Source: Clostridia bacterium
GTDB lineage: Bacteria; Bacillota_A; Clostridia; Oscillospirales; CAG-272
Reading direction: 5' to 3'
Assembly: GCA_017445115.1 (NCBI GenBank)
Contig: JAFSUU010000122.1
Coordinates: forward strand, 1 to 64,000
DNA length: 64,000 nucleotides
Part shown: one piece after another, positions 54,925-63,873 of the stretch
Layout of the letters: each line of letters opens with the position of its first letter
Position numbering within the stretch: position 1 is the stretch's first letter
The notes under the pieces: generated by a model
What the model was told of the DNA's origin: nothing
What the model saw: only the letters and a program-made list of their open reading frames with translations
Databases searched by the model: none
Position numbers and translations under genes: made by a program

Positions 54925-55956
54925 ATGAAGGAAATTCTTCAAAAAATCAAAGCGGAAGCGATGGAAGCGCTCTCGGCTCCCGCCGCAGATCTTGAAGCCA
55001 TCAGGATCAAGTATCTCGGCAAAAAGGGAGAACTGACCGGCGTGCTTCGCGGAATGGGACAGCTTTCCCCCGAGGAAAGACCGAAGATCGGTCAGATCGC
55101 AAACGAGGTCCGCGCCGAGATCGAGGCGATGCTCCAGAAGAAAAAAGAGGAGTTCGAGCTCAAAGCGTTCGGAGTCTCTCCCGATTTTGACTACACAGCT
55201 CCCGGAGACGAGGTAAAAGCCGGCGGCCTGCACCCGATAACTCAGATGTGCTACGACCTCAACGATGCGTTTCGTTCCATGGGATTTGAGATATTCGGCG
55301 GTCCCGAGATAACGAGCGAATACTACGCTTTCGACAACCTCAATTTCCCTCCGAACCATCCGGCGAGAGAGAGCATGGATACGTATTGGCTCGAAGGACA
55401 CGACTCCGGAAGCGCCGCGGACAAGCTTTGCCTGCGCCCTCACCTCACCGGGGACAGCGTCCGTTATATGCAGACTCATAAACCGCCGTACCGCTTCGTA
55501 TATCCCGGCCACGTTTACAGAAACGAGACGACAGACGCACGTCACGAGCGCGCGTTCTTCCAGTATGAAGCGCTTATAGTCGACCACGATTTCACCTTTA
55601 CCGCAGGTAAAGTGATGATAAAATCCATTTTGTCAAAAGTGTTCGGACGCGACGTACCGGTCAGAATGAGAGCGGGGTTCTTCCCGTTTGTCGAACCCGG
55701 ATTTGAAATAGACATGGGTTGTCTCGTCTGCGGCGGAAAAGGCTGCAGCGTCTGCAAGCACGTCGGCTGGATAGAGATCATGCCCGGCGGCACACCTCAT
55801 CCGAACGTACTCCGCGCGGCGGGGCTTGACCCGGATGAATATACGGGATTCTATGTGAACATCGGTCTTGACAGACTCGTCATGATGCGCTACGGCGTCG
55901 ACGACGTCCGTCTCTTCCACGGGACCGATCTAAAATTCCTCAAACAATTCCATTGA
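54925..55956 (+). CDS. pheS: Phenylalanyl-tRNA synthetase alpha subunit
   Basis: 343 residues, normal length. N-terminal coiled coil (IKYLGKKGELTGVLRGMGQLSPEERP), then the class II core: HPITQMCYDLNDAF, GFEIFGGPEI, NFPPNHPARE, LRPHLTGDSVRYM, FRYPGHVYRNE-like YPGHVYRNETTDARH (motif 2) and GLDRLVMMRYGVDDVR (motif 3). A small Cys cluster, CLVCGGKGCSVCKH, suggests a zinc site seen in many bacterial PheS. AGGAGAAGG precedes the ATG. Confidence 0.97.
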   Translation: MKEILQKIKAEAMEALSAPAADLEAIRIKYLGKKGELTGVLRGMGQLSPEERPKIGQIANEVRAEIEAMLQKKKEEFELKAFGVSPDFDYTAPGDEVKAGGLHPITQMCYDLNDAFRSMGFEIFGGPEITSEYYAFDNLNFPPNHPARESMDTYWLEGHDSGSAADKLCLRPHLTGDSVRYMQTHKPPYRFVYPGHVYRNETTDARHERAFFQYEALIVDHDFTFTAGKVMIKSILSKVFGRDVPVRMRAGFFPFVEPGFEIDMGCLVCGGKGCSVCKHVGWIEIMPGGTPHPNVLRAAGLDPDEYTGFYVNIGLDRLVMMRYGVDDVRLFHGTDLKFLKQFH

Positions 55957-55971
55957 GAGGAGGACAAGACC

Positions 55972-58413
55972 ATGAAATTATCACTTAACTGGATCAAAGA
56001 TTTTGTCCGTCTCCCCGACGGAATGGATCTGAAAAAACTCGCATACGATCTTACGATGAGAACGGTCGAAGTCGAGGACGTCGAAGAAGTCGCGCGCCGC
56101 TTTGACGGTATCGTCGTAGGTGAAATTAAGGAAGTCCTGCCCCATCCGAACGCCGACAAGCTCCGCATCTGCAAGGTGGACGTCGGTACGGGCGACATAA
56201 AAGACATCGTCTGCGGCGGAAGCAACCTCGAGGCGGGAATGAAGGTCGTCGTCGCGTGCCCCGGCGCTTACGTCCGTTGGCACGGAGAGGGCGAACCCGT
56301 CGAGATCAAAAACGCAAAGCTCCGCGGAGTTGAAAGCTTCGGCATGATCTGCGCAGCGGTCGAGATAGGAATGGAAGATCTCTTCCCGGCGAAGGACGAC
56401 CACGAAATAGTCGACCTCACAGGCTTCGACGCTCCCGCGGGAACTCCCGTTGCGACGGCACTCGGCATCGACGACTTCGTTCTTGAAATAGACAACAAAT
56501 CGATGACCAACCGCCCCGACCTCTGGGGACATTACGGGATCGCGAGAGAGCTTTCGGCGATCTACGATCTTCCGCTTGAAAAGATCGACGCGTACGTTCC
56601 CGAAACGGAAACGCCGTTCGACGTCAGGATCATCGACAACGAGCGCTGCCCGAGATACATCGGCTCGAAGATAGAGGGGCTTTCGGTAAAACCCGCTCCG
56701 TTCAAAATGCAAAGCCGCCTGTGGCTCGTCGGTCTTCGCCCGATAAACGCTCTCGTCGACGTGACGAACTACGTCATGCTCGCGGTCGGTCAGCCGACTC
56801 ACGTTTTCGACGCGGATCACATCAAGGATCACATAGAAGTCCGCCGCGCAGCAGCGTGCGAAAAGCTTCAGCTTCTCAACGACAAGGAACTTGAACTCTC
56901 GGAGGACGACCTCGTAATTGCCGACGCCGAAGGCGCGGTCGCGCTCGCCGGAGTTATGGGCGGCGCGAAGGATTCCGTCCTTCCCGATACTGATTCGGTC
57001 ATCCTCGAGGTGGCGAACTTCGAGTCAAGAGGCGTTCGCCGCACGGCGCTCCGCTACGACAACAGGACCGAGTCCTCGGCAAGATATGAAAAAGCGATAG
57101 ATCCGGAAAGATGCGATCTCGCGCTTTCCGTTGCGATGAAGCTCTTCAAAGAGCTTTATCCCGATATGAAGGTCACGGCTTTCTCGGACAAATATCCCGT
57201 GAAGCTCGTGAGAAAAGAAGTCGACGTTCCGCTCGAATGGCTCGACCGCCGTCTCGGCATGAGGATCCCCAAGGAGATCGTGGAGCGCAAGCTCGGCGCG
57301 ATGGGATTCGATGTCGAATACACGGACACGTATATGAAGGTCACGGTCCCCACGTGGAGATCGACCGGCGACGTCGGCATCAAAGCGGATATTATGGAAG
57401 AAGTAGCCCGTATGTACGGCTACGACAACTTCGAGCCGACCAATATCACGACCACGTTCGAAGGCGCGATCAACCAGCTCGGCGAAGACCTTGTAAGACG
57501 TATCAAAGAGTATCTTGCGATCAGATGCGATATGCAGGAGATCTTCACGTATCCCTGGATGAGCGAGGAATTCGTGACCGCTCTCTTCCCGACGACGGAC
57601 GGCATCCTCGCACTTTCAACTCCTCCGTCACCTGAGGAAAAGTATTTACGTTCGTCGCTTCTCCCGAATATCTGCCGCGCGATAGTTAAGAACGAGCACG
57701 ATTTTGATGCGTTCGATATTTTCGAGGAAGCGAAAGTATTTCTCGACCGCGATTATACGGAAGAATATCCCGGCGAAAAACTGCCGCGTCAGGAGCGCCG
57801 CCTCGGCTGCGCGTTCGCGGCTCGCCCGGAAAATGCCGAGCGTCTGTTCTACCGTGCAAAGGGCGTTATCGGTTCGATGCCGAGATACACTCACATGGAG
57901 GGCTTCACGTTCGAACGAATTGAAAAACCGTGCTGGGCTGATGAGACCGCATGGCTCAATATCTGCGTTGACGGCAAGCGTATCGGCGACCTCGCTCTTC
58001 TTTCGAGAAGAGCCGCGGCGGGATGCGGGATTAAAGTCTTATCCGCCGTACTCGTCGAACTTGACCTCGGCGCGCTTGTCCCGTTCAAATCGAGAACGAA
58101 CCGCTTTGAGCACATCTCCGAGTTCCCGGAGAACACGTTCGACATCTCGTTCCTCGTCGATTCATCGGTCAAATGGGAGACGATGAAGAGCTCCATCCTC
58201 GGAAAGAACACCGAAGGCGATCTGCTCCGCGACGTACTCTTTATCGACGAGTACAGAGGACGCCAGATCCCCGACGGAAAGAAATCCGTCACAGTGCGTC
58301 TCGTGATCGGCTCGAATGATAAGACGCTCACCGGAGCGGAGATCGAGAAGGTAGCTGACGCGGTCATGAGAAAAATATCTCACGTTCTCGGCGCCGACGT
58401 GCGAACGAAATAA
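55972..58413 (+). CDS. pheT: Phenylalanyl-tRNA synthetase beta subunit
   Basis: 813 residues, usual size. It begins MKLSLNWIKDFVRLPDGMD. The EMAP-like tRNA-binding domain spans about 40-150 (VVGEIKEVLPHPNADKLRICKVD). The B3/B4 editing module follows (VDVTNYVMLAVGQPTHVFD; AGVMGG), then B5 and the class II-like domain (DIMEEVARMYGYDNFEP), and the C-terminal anticodon-binding FDX-ACB domain. Starts 15 nt after pheS. Confidence 0.97.
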   Translation: MKLSLNWIKDFVRLPDGMDLKKLAYDLTMRTVEVEDVEEVARRFDGIVVGEIKEVLPHPNADKLRICKVDVGTGDIKDIVCGGSNLEAGMKVVVACPGAYVRWHGEGEPVEIKNAKLRGVESFGMICAAVEIGMEDLFPAKDDHEIVDLTGFDAPAGTPVATALGIDDFVLEIDNKSMTNRPDLWGHYGIARELSAIYDLPLEKIDAYVPETETPFDVRIIDNERCPRYIGSKIEGLSVKPAPFKMQSRLWLVGLRPINALVDVTNYVMLAVGQPTHVFDADHIKDHIEVRRAAACEKLQLLNDKELELSEDDLVIADAEGAVALAGVMGGAKDSVLPDTDSVILEVANFESRGVRRTALRYDNRTESSARYEKAIDPERCDLALSVAMKLFKELYPDMKVTAFSDKYPVKLVRKEVDVPLEWLDRRLGMRIPKEIVERKLGAMGFDVEYTDTYMKVTVPTWRSTGDVGIKADIMEEVARMYGYDNFEPTNITTTFEGAINQLGEDLVRRIKEYLAIRCDMQEIFTYPWMSEEFVTALFPTTDGILALSTPPSPEEKYLRSSLLPNICRAIVKNEHDFDAFDIFEEAKVFLDRDYTEEYPGEKLPRQERRLGCAFAARPENAERLFYRAKGVIGSMPRYTHMEGFTFERIEKPCWADETAWLNICVDGKRIGDLALLSRRAAAGCGIKVLSAVLVELDLGALVPFKSRTNRFEHISEFPENTFDISFLVDSSVKWETMKSSILGKNTEGDLLRDVLFIDEYRGRQIPDGKKSVTVRLVIGSNDKTLTGAEIEKVADAVMRKISHVLGADVRTK

Positions 58414-58468
58414 TGTGCCCGAAAAACGAAAGCAGTTCCAAACGAAATCATCAAAAAGGAGTTACGTT

Positions 58469-59029
58469 ATGAAAACGACTTATGAAATGAATATCGCCGG
58501 TCTCGACCGTTCCCTTCCGCTCTGCCCTCTGAATGACGAGCTGAAGATCGCCGCTTTCGTCATATTCGGCGATCCCGAGCTGACGACCGCCTGCGCCGAA
58601 AAGCTCAACTCCCTCGCGCCCGAATACGACTACGCTATCACCGCGGAGTCAAAGGGCATACCGATAGTTCACGAGATGGCGCGTCTCGACGGGAACCGCA
58701 AATATTTTCTCGCAAGAAAGAAACCGAAGCTCTATATGAACGGCGTGTTTGAAGTGACAGTCCGTTCCATCACTACCGAGGGGGAGCAGAAACTTTATCT
58801 CGACGGCGCCGACGCCAAACTTATGAAGGGCAAAAAGATACTTCTCGTCGACGACGTTATATCCACCGGAGAATCACTTGCCGCGCTTGAAAAGCTCGTC
58901 AACGAAGCGGGCGGGATCGTCTGCGGAAGAATGGCGATCCTCGCCGAGGGCGACGCCGCTTCCCGCGACGATATTATATATCTGGAGAAGCTTCCTCTGT
59001 TCAACAAAGAGGGCGAGCCTCTCGCATGA
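58469..59029 (+). CDS. Adenine phosphoribosyltransferase-like protein
   Basis: 186 residues. The PRPP motif is ILLVDDVISTGESLAALEKLV and upstream TAESKGIPIVHEMARLDGN matches the hood region of Apt-type enzymes; FLARKKPKLYMN is also typical. Probably purine salvage, though some relatives are regulators. The ATG at 58469 follows AAGGAG; an in-frame start at 58415 directly abuts the pheT stop but lacks a ribosome site and family similarity. Located between pheT and trkA on the same strand. Confidence 0.85.
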   Translation: MKTTYEMNIAGLDRSLPLCPLNDELKIAAFVIFGDPELTTACAEKLNSLAPEYDYAITAESKGIPIVHEMARLDGNRKYFLARKKPKLYMNGVFEVTVRSITTEGEQKLYLDGADAKLMKGKKILLVDDVISTGESLAALEKLVNEAGGIVCGRMAILAEGDAASRDDIIYLEKLPLFNKEGEPLA

Positions 59030-59090
59030 CAAAACCGTCCGGTAAGGTCGGAAAACGCCGCTTTTGCGGATCAAGAAAAGGGTATTGTTT

Positions 59091-60452
59091 ATGAAGATAA
59101 TTATTGTCGGATGCGGCAAAGTGGGCGAAGCAGTTGCCGGCGTGCTTTGCAGCGAAGGACACGATATCTGCGTGATAGACAACCAAAAGAGCGTCATCGA
59201 CCGCGTGACTTATACTTATGACGTCAAGGGTATATGCGGCGACGGAACACTTTATGAAGTGCTCTCCGAAGCCGGTGCCGCGTCAGCTGATATGATAGTC
59301 GCGACGGCGACGAGCGACGAGGTCAACCTGCTCTCATGCATCATCGCCAAGGATATGGGAACGGTGAGATGCATCGCGAGAGTGCGCGACCCGAAGCAGA
59401 ACGCTCACGCTGTTTATCTCAGCCAACATCTCGGAATATCCATGACCGTCAACCCCGAGCTTCTCGCTTCGCGCGAGGCGGCGAGGCTTATCCTCATGCC
59501 GTCGGCTATGGAGGTCGACACGTTCGCGCGCGGAAGGATCGACATGGTTCAGATAAAGCTGACCGACACGTCTCCTATGTGCGGCGTTCCGCTTGTCAAC
59601 CTGAAAAGCGTTATCCAGTCAAGGATCCTTGTGTGCGCGATCCAGCGTCCGGGAGTCGAAGAAGCGCTTATTCCGACAGGTAATTTCGTTCCCGAATCCG
59701 GCGACAAAGTGTACCTGACCGCGACGCCGAAGGAGATGGGTACGTTCTTCAGAGAGATGGGGCTTGAGACTCACAAGATCAAGAGCACGCTTCTCATCGG
59801 AGGAGGTAAGATCTCGTATTATCTCGCTGAAGCGCTCCAGGCTTCCGGCATCAAAGTCAAAATAATCGAAAAGAGCCGCGAAAGATGTCTTGAACTCGCG
59901 GCGATGCTTCCCAAGACGACGATAATCTGCGCCGACGGCATTGACCAGAGCCAGCTTGACGAAGAGGGCGTCAAGAATTACGACAGCCTTGTCGCGCTGA
60001 CCGGCATAGACGAGGACAACGTCATTGTTTCCCTTTACGCAAAGCTGATAGGGGTGCCGAAGGTCATCACAAAGATCAATAAGCCTGAACTCAAAGCCAT
60101 GGCGGAAAAAGTCGGTATTGAGTGCGTGATCTCGCCCAAGCAGTTGACTCAGGAAGTCATGCTGACGTACGTCAGATCCGCGGAGAAGACGGGCAGCAGT
60201 AAGATCCGCACGCTCTACAGAGTTGCGGACGATAAGGCGGAGGCGATGGAGTTCGTCGTCGACGCTAAGAGCCGTGCCGCAGACATTCCTCTTGCAGAGC
60301 TCAAAACAAAGAAGAATCTTATCATTGCCGGAATCATCAGGCAGGGAAAGGTCATATTCCCCGGCGGTTCCGACACGATAAAGCAGGGCGATATCGTCAT
60401 CGTCGTCACGACGAACAGATTTATCAACGAGCTTGACGGTATCCTTGAATAA
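59091..60452 (+). CDS. trkA: Trk system potassium uptake protein TrkA
   Basis: 453 residues made of two RCK halves. Each half has an N-domain Rossmann site (IIIVGCGKVGEAVAGVL; LLIGGGKISYYLAEAL) and a C-domain. NAD(H) or nucleotides gate the partner channel. Starts MKIIIVGCGKVG at ATG 59091; the in-frame codon at 59064 has no family support. trkH begins 21 nt after the stop. Confidence 0.95.
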   Translation: MKIIIVGCGKVGEAVAGVLCSEGHDICVIDNQKSVIDRVTYTYDVKGICGDGTLYEVLSEAGAASADMIVATATSDEVNLLSCIIAKDMGTVRCIARVRDPKQNAHAVYLSQHLGISMTVNPELLASREAARLILMPSAMEVDTFARGRIDMVQIKLTDTSPMCGVPLVNLKSVIQSRILVCAIQRPGVEEALIPTGNFVPESGDKVYLTATPKEMGTFFREMGLETHKIKSTLLIGGGKISYYLAEALQASGIKVKIIEKSRERCLELAAMLPKTTIICADGIDQSQLDEEGVKNYDSLVALTGIDEDNVIVSLYAKLIGVPKVITKINKPELKAMAEKVGIECVISPKQLTQEVMLTYVRSAEKTGSSKIRTLYRVADDKAEAMEFVVDAKSRAADIPLAELKTKKNLIIAGIIRQGKVIFPGGSDTIKQGDIVIVVTTNRFINELDGILE

Positions 60453-60472
60453 CAGGAACAGGAGATGATCGT

Positions 60473-61969
60473 TTGAATTTAAAGAGAATACTTTTCTTCA
60501 CCGGTCGTATCCTTGTCGTATTTTCGGTGCTGATGCTTCTCCCTGTCATTGTCGCTTTGATCTACGGAGAGTACGGAAGGATACTTCCGTTCGTCATTCC
60601 TGCGTCTGCGGCGTGCCTCGCGGGGTCCGCGTGTATGTTCCTTCGACCGGAAGGAAAGTACAAAGCGAGCGAGGGATTTACGATAACCGCGCTCTCATGG
60701 GTGCTGATCTCCGTTTTCGGCTGCCTTCCGTTCGTGATAAGCGGCGAGATACCGAATTTCATCGACGCGTTTTTTGAAACTGTGTCGGGATTCACGACGA
60801 CAGGAGCAAGTATCATCGGAAAGACGACGACGTCGTCGGCTGTCGGCGGGCTCGTGGAGAATATGGCGAGGTCGCTTCTGTTCTGGCGTTCTTTCACTCA
60901 CTGGATCGGAGGTATGGGCGTTCTCGCGTTCGGCATCGCGCTCTTCCCGGGCATGAAGGGAAAAGGCGACGAATCGGGAAGCGAAGCGCATATCCTGCGC
61001 GCCGAATCCCCCGGGCCGACCTACGGCAAGCTCGTGTCAAAACTCCGTTTCAACACGAGGATTCTTTACGGTATTTATCTCGGTCTTACCGTTCTTGAAA
61101 TACTCTTTCTTATATTCGGCGGAATGCCGGTCTTCGACAGCGTCGTGCATTCGTTCGCGACCGCCGGAACCGGAGGCTTCAGTATTTTCGCCGACGGCGT
61201 CATGCATTATAACAACGCGTATTACGAAATGGTAATGGCGGTGTTTATGGTGCTGTTCGGAGCAAATTTCAACGTATATTATTTTATGCTGATAAGGCGC
61301 TTCTCCTCGGCGTTCAAAAACGAGGAGGTCAAGTGGTATTTCGGAATAATCGGCGCCGCCACCGCGACTATCATGATAAATACGATGGTCCGCGGGGTCT
61401 ATACGACGTTCGGAGAGGCGTTCAGGCATTCGTTCTTCCAGACCGCGTCGATAATGACCACGACCGGATTTGCCTCTGCCGACTTCACTCTCTGGCCGGC
61501 GATGTCGCAGGTCATTCTGGTGCTTCTGATGTTCATCGGAGCCTGCGCGGGATCCACCGGCGGCGGGCTTAAAGTCTCGCGTCTTTTGATCCTTATCAAA
61601 GCCGCGATCAGAGAGGTGAGACGTTCCGTAAAGCCGAAGAGCGTTCACCTCGTCACCTGCGATGGTGAAGTGGTTGAACACCAGGTCATAATGAACGTGT
61701 GCGGATATTTTATCGTTTACGTTCTGCTCACCGCCGTGTCGACACTGATAGTTTCATTCGACGGATTTGACACCACGACGTCTTTCACGTCGGTCGTCGC
61801 CTGCTTCAACAATATCGGACCGGGCCTCGGAAAAGTCGGACCGCTCGGAACGTACGCGGGCTATTCGGTCGTATCGAAACTGACTCTGTCGTTCGATATG
61901 CTCTTCGGAAGGCTTGAAATATTCCCGCTCCTGATAGCGCTTGCGCCGTCCGCGTGGAGAAATAAATAA
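60473..61969 (+). CDS. trkH: Trk system potassium transporter TrkH
   Basis: 498 residues with ~10 membrane helices in four M1-P-M2 units. Selectivity-filter-like sequences include TVSGFTTTGASI, FATAGTGGFS and TASIMTTTGFASADF, plus SVVACFNNIGPGLG. Takes up K+ with TrkA as cytosolic gate. The start is TTG at 60473 after AGGAGA; an ATG just upstream is out of frame and stops after three codons. Confidence 0.95.
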   Translation: MNLKRILFFTGRILVVFSVLMLLPVIVALIYGEYGRILPFVIPASAACLAGSACMFLRPEGKYKASEGFTITALSWVLISVFGCLPFVISGEIPNFIDAFFETVSGFTTTGASIIGKTTTSSAVGGLVENMARSLLFWRSFTHWIGGMGVLAFGIALFPGMKGKGDESGSEAHILRAESPGPTYGKLVSKLRFNTRILYGIYLGLTVLEILFLIFGGMPVFDSVVHSFATAGTGGFSIFADGVMHYNNAYYEMVMAVFMVLFGANFNVYYFMLIRRFSSAFKNEEVKWYFGIIGAATATIMINTMVRGVYTTFGEAFRHSFFQTASIMTTTGFASADFTLWPAMSQVILVLLMFIGACAGSTGGGLKVSRLLILIKAAIREVRRSVKPKSVHLVTCDGEVVEHQVIMNVCGYFIVYVLLTAVSTLIVSFDGFDTTTSFTSVVACFNNIGPGLGKVGPLGTYAGYSVVSKLTLSFDMLFGRLEIFPLLIALAPSAWRNK

Positions 61970-61979
61970 AAGATTTTTC

Positions 61980-62019
61980 GCGGGAGAATGCGCCAAAATT
62001 CTCCCGCTGAAATTTTTTT
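61980..62019 (+). terminator. Terminator of trkAH
   Basis: GCGGGAGAAT-N8-ATTCTCCCGC, 10-bp stem, then TTTTTTT at 62013-62019. Confidence 0.93.
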
Positions 62020-62029
62020 GAAAAAAGGC

Positions 62030-62058
62030 TTGCATTTTTCAAAGCCTTATGGTATACT
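62030..62058 (+). promoter_or_regulatory. Promoter of tRNA-Glu
   Basis: TTGCAT (62030-62035), 17-nt spacer, TATACT (62053-62058), 17 nt before the tRNA 5' end. Confidence 0.8.
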
Positions 62059-62075
62059 TAATAAGCTATCGATCC

Positions 62076-62150
62076 GGCCCGTTGGTCAAGAGGCTAAGAC
62101 ATCGCCCTCTCACGGCGAAAACATGGGTTCGATTCCCGTACGGGTCACCA
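62076..62150 (+). tRNA. tRNA-Glu, anticodon CTC
   Basis: 75 nt. Acceptor GGCCCGT pairs with ACGGGTC (one G-T pair). The anticodon stem TCGCC/GGCGA has loop CTCTCAC, giving CTC for GAG codons. T-arm is TGGG-TTCGATT-CCCG type. CCA is encoded. A long open frame running through it on the same strand is spurious. Confidence 0.95.
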
Positions 62151-62151
62151 G

Positions 62152-62194
62152 CAAAGAAACCGCTTTTGTCTTTCGGACAAAAGCGGTTTCTTTG
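62152..62194 (+). terminator. 19-bp hairpin terminator of tRNA-Glu
   Basis: Arms 62152-62170 and 62176-62194 are perfect complements around a 5-nt loop, starting 1 nt after the CCA. The U-rich descending arm (TTTCTTTG) serves as the terminator tract. Confidence 0.88.
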
Positions 62195-62241
62195 TTGTGT
62201 TTGTGTCCGTAGGGCACAACTTCTTTTTTCGCGTCAGCGAA

Positions 62242-62418
62242 AACATCGTTTGACAGGGCAAAGCCCTGTCAACATCGTTCGGTCTGACGACCGGCAAAAA
62301 ATATGCGGACACAAAACGATGTTACGCCGTTGGCGCAAACGATGTTGCCTTGCGGCAAACGATGTGCTCCTTCGGAGCAATGATGTTACGGCTCCGCCGT
62401 TGATCACGCCTGCTGGCG
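62242..62418. repeat. Hairpin array 6, linker AACATCGTT / AACGATGTT, inverted halves
   Basis: Left half: AACATCGTT at 62242-62250 and 62271-62279, with palindromes TGACAGGGC-aaa-GCCCTGTCA and CGGTC-tgac-GACCG. Right half: the reverse complement AACGATGTT at 62315-62323 and 62338-62346, AACGATGT at 62358-62365 and AATGATGTT at 62379-62387. These carry CGCC-gtt-GGCG, TTGCC-ttgc-GGCAA, GCTCC-ttc-GGAGC, ACGG-N5-CCGT and CGCC-tgct-GGCG (62407-62418). The switch point lies near 62300. Further small palindromes precede it (62205-62240). Confidence 0.88.
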
Positions 62419-62444
62419 TATTGAAAAACGTATATCATTTATTA

Positions 62445-62540
62445 ATACAGCTGTTTTGAGATGAGTTTTCCTTGCAAAACCCTCAAAGGCCAACTCCTCC
62501 GCGGTCAGACGCCGGATACGCGTCTGACCGCGATTTTTTG
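62445..62540 (+). ncRNA. Possible small RNA with intrinsic terminator
   Basis: Two hairpins without coding sequence. The first is TTTGAG (62455-62460) with CTCAAA (62482-62487), enclosing GTTTT (62465-62469) with AAAAC (62476-62480). A single-stranded stretch with CAACTCCTCC (62491-62500) follows. The second is a strong terminator CGCGGTCAGACG / CGTCTGACCGCG (62500-62532) plus TTTTTT. The CTCCTCC tract is complementary to Shine-Dalgarno sequences. Only a weak promoter (TTGAAA at 62421-62426, TAATAC at 62443-62448) is visible, so this is tentative. Confidence 0.4.
62500..62540 (+). terminator. Intrinsic terminator with no gene in front
   Basis: 12-bp perfect stem with a 9-nt loop followed by ATTTTTTG. 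It lies 80 nt upstream of the WYL gene and 350 nt past the tRNA-Glu terminator, so it must end another transcript. Confidence 0.88.
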
Positions 62541-62619
62541 AAAAAAGAGCTGTAAAGTACTTTTTATTGGACAGCAGTTTGTGATATAATGATAATACTG
62601 AAGGAAGGAGGATAGAGTC

Positions 62620-63873
62620 ATGGCTTACAGCGAGCTGATCAAGAGCTTTGAGAAGATCCGTAACTATATGCGGGAATTCTACGTTTACGGGTTCAAAAGT
62701 CGCGATGAATACACTAAGAAAAGCGCGCGTTCCTACGACGATGAGCGCCGCAGGATCGAGAGCTATCTCGGCGACTATATGAGATTCAGGCAGACACCCG
62801 AAGGAAAGAACGTATTTCTGTCGATAGACAGCAGGACGGCTCGCCGCAATCCGTTGTATCGTGCGTGGGGAGCGAAGAGCTTTACGGACGGAGACATCAC
62901 GCTCCACTTCATCCTGTTCGATATACTCTGTTCGCCGGACATATCGCTCACTCTGTCGGAGATCACGGAGAAGATAGACACATATCTTTCGGTATTTGAA
63001 GATCCGAAATGCTTCGATGAATCGACGGTCAGAAAGAAGCTCAAAGAATACGTAAACGAAGGGATAATAGTCGCTGAAAAGTGCGGCAGAACGGTTTATT
63101 ACAGACGCGCGGATGACGTGCCTGCGCTGCCTCGCGAAGCGACAGGCTTTTTCTCCGAAGTCGCGCCGTGCGGTGTGGTCGGATCGTTCATTCTTGATAA
63201 AGAAGGAAAACGAGACGGGCCCTTCGCATTCAAGCATCACTACATAACGTCCGCGATGGACAGCGGAATCCTCCTCGAGCTCTTTGAGGCGATGAACGAA
63301 AAGCGGTACATTACTATCGAAAATGAATTGAAACGAAAGGAAAAGATAAAAGAGTTCAACGTCGTTCCGCTTCAGATAAGGATAAGCGTTCAAAGCGGAA
63401 GACAGTATCTTATGGCTTACCTGCCGAGCGTAAAGCGGGTGACTTCGTTCAGAGTAGACAGAATACTATCTGTCAAGGCCGGCGAGGTATGCAAAGATTA
63501 TGATTCTCACCGTGAAAAGATCGAAAGAATGGCGGATAATCTCTGGGGAGTCAGCACGCAAAGCACTTCTGGCGACCGCCTCGAGCACATAGATTTCACC
63601 GTCGTATATTCGGATCGGGAACAATTCATTCACAACCGCCTCGAGCGTGAAAAAAGATGCGGTACGGTCGAGCGGATCGATGACAGCACGTCGAAATTTT
63701 CGGCAGACGTCTATGACGCGCGAGAACTTATGCCGTGGATCAGGACTTTTATCTGCAGAATAACCGAACTTCACTGCTCGAATAAAGCGGTTGAAGATCA
63801 TTTCATGGACGACTTCAACCGGATGTGCGAGATGTACGGAGTTGAAGGAGGTGAGATGAGTGATATTCAGTGA
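62620..63873 (+). CDS. WYL-domain-type regulator, first of an overlapping pair
   Basis: 417 residues. The N-terminal ~190 residues include a winged-helix-like part (SLTLSEITEKIDTYLSVFEDPKCFDESTVRKKLKEYVNEGIIVAEK). The middle has a WYL-like beta domain (KRYITIENELKRKEKIKEFNVVPLQIRISVQSGRQYLMAYLP ... SFRVDRILSVK), and the end has the WCX-type tail (DFTVVYSDREQF). Such proteins sense nucleic-acid or nucleotide ligands and control nearby genes. GGAAGGAGG precedes the ATG and a TATAAT lies 46 nt upstream. It overlaps the next regulator by 14 nt. Confidence 0.82.
   Translation: MAYSELIKSFEKIRNYMREFYVYGFKSRDEYTKKSARSYDDERRRIESYLGDYMRFRQTPEGKNVFLSIDSRTARRNPLYRAWGAKSFTDGDITLHFILFDILCSPDISLTLSEITEKIDTYLSVFEDPKCFDESTVRKKLKEYVNEGIIVAEKCGRTVYYRRADDVPALPREATGFFSEVAPCGVVGSFILDKEGKRDGPFAFKHHYITSAMDSGILLELFEAMNEKRYITIENELKRKEKIKEFNVVPLQIRISVQSGRQYLMAYLPSVKRVTSFRVDRILSVKAGEVCKDYDSHREKIERMADNLWGVSTQSTSGDRLEHIDFTVVYSDREQFIHNRLEREKRCGTVERIDDSTSKFSADVYDARELMPWIRTFICRITELHCSNKAVEDHFMDDFNRMCEMYGVEGGEMSDIQ

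Noticed and set aside
62049..62459. A 136-codon open frame across tRNA-Glu
   Set aside because: It translates the tRNA, its terminator hairpin and hairpin array 6; no ribosome site or protein-like composition.
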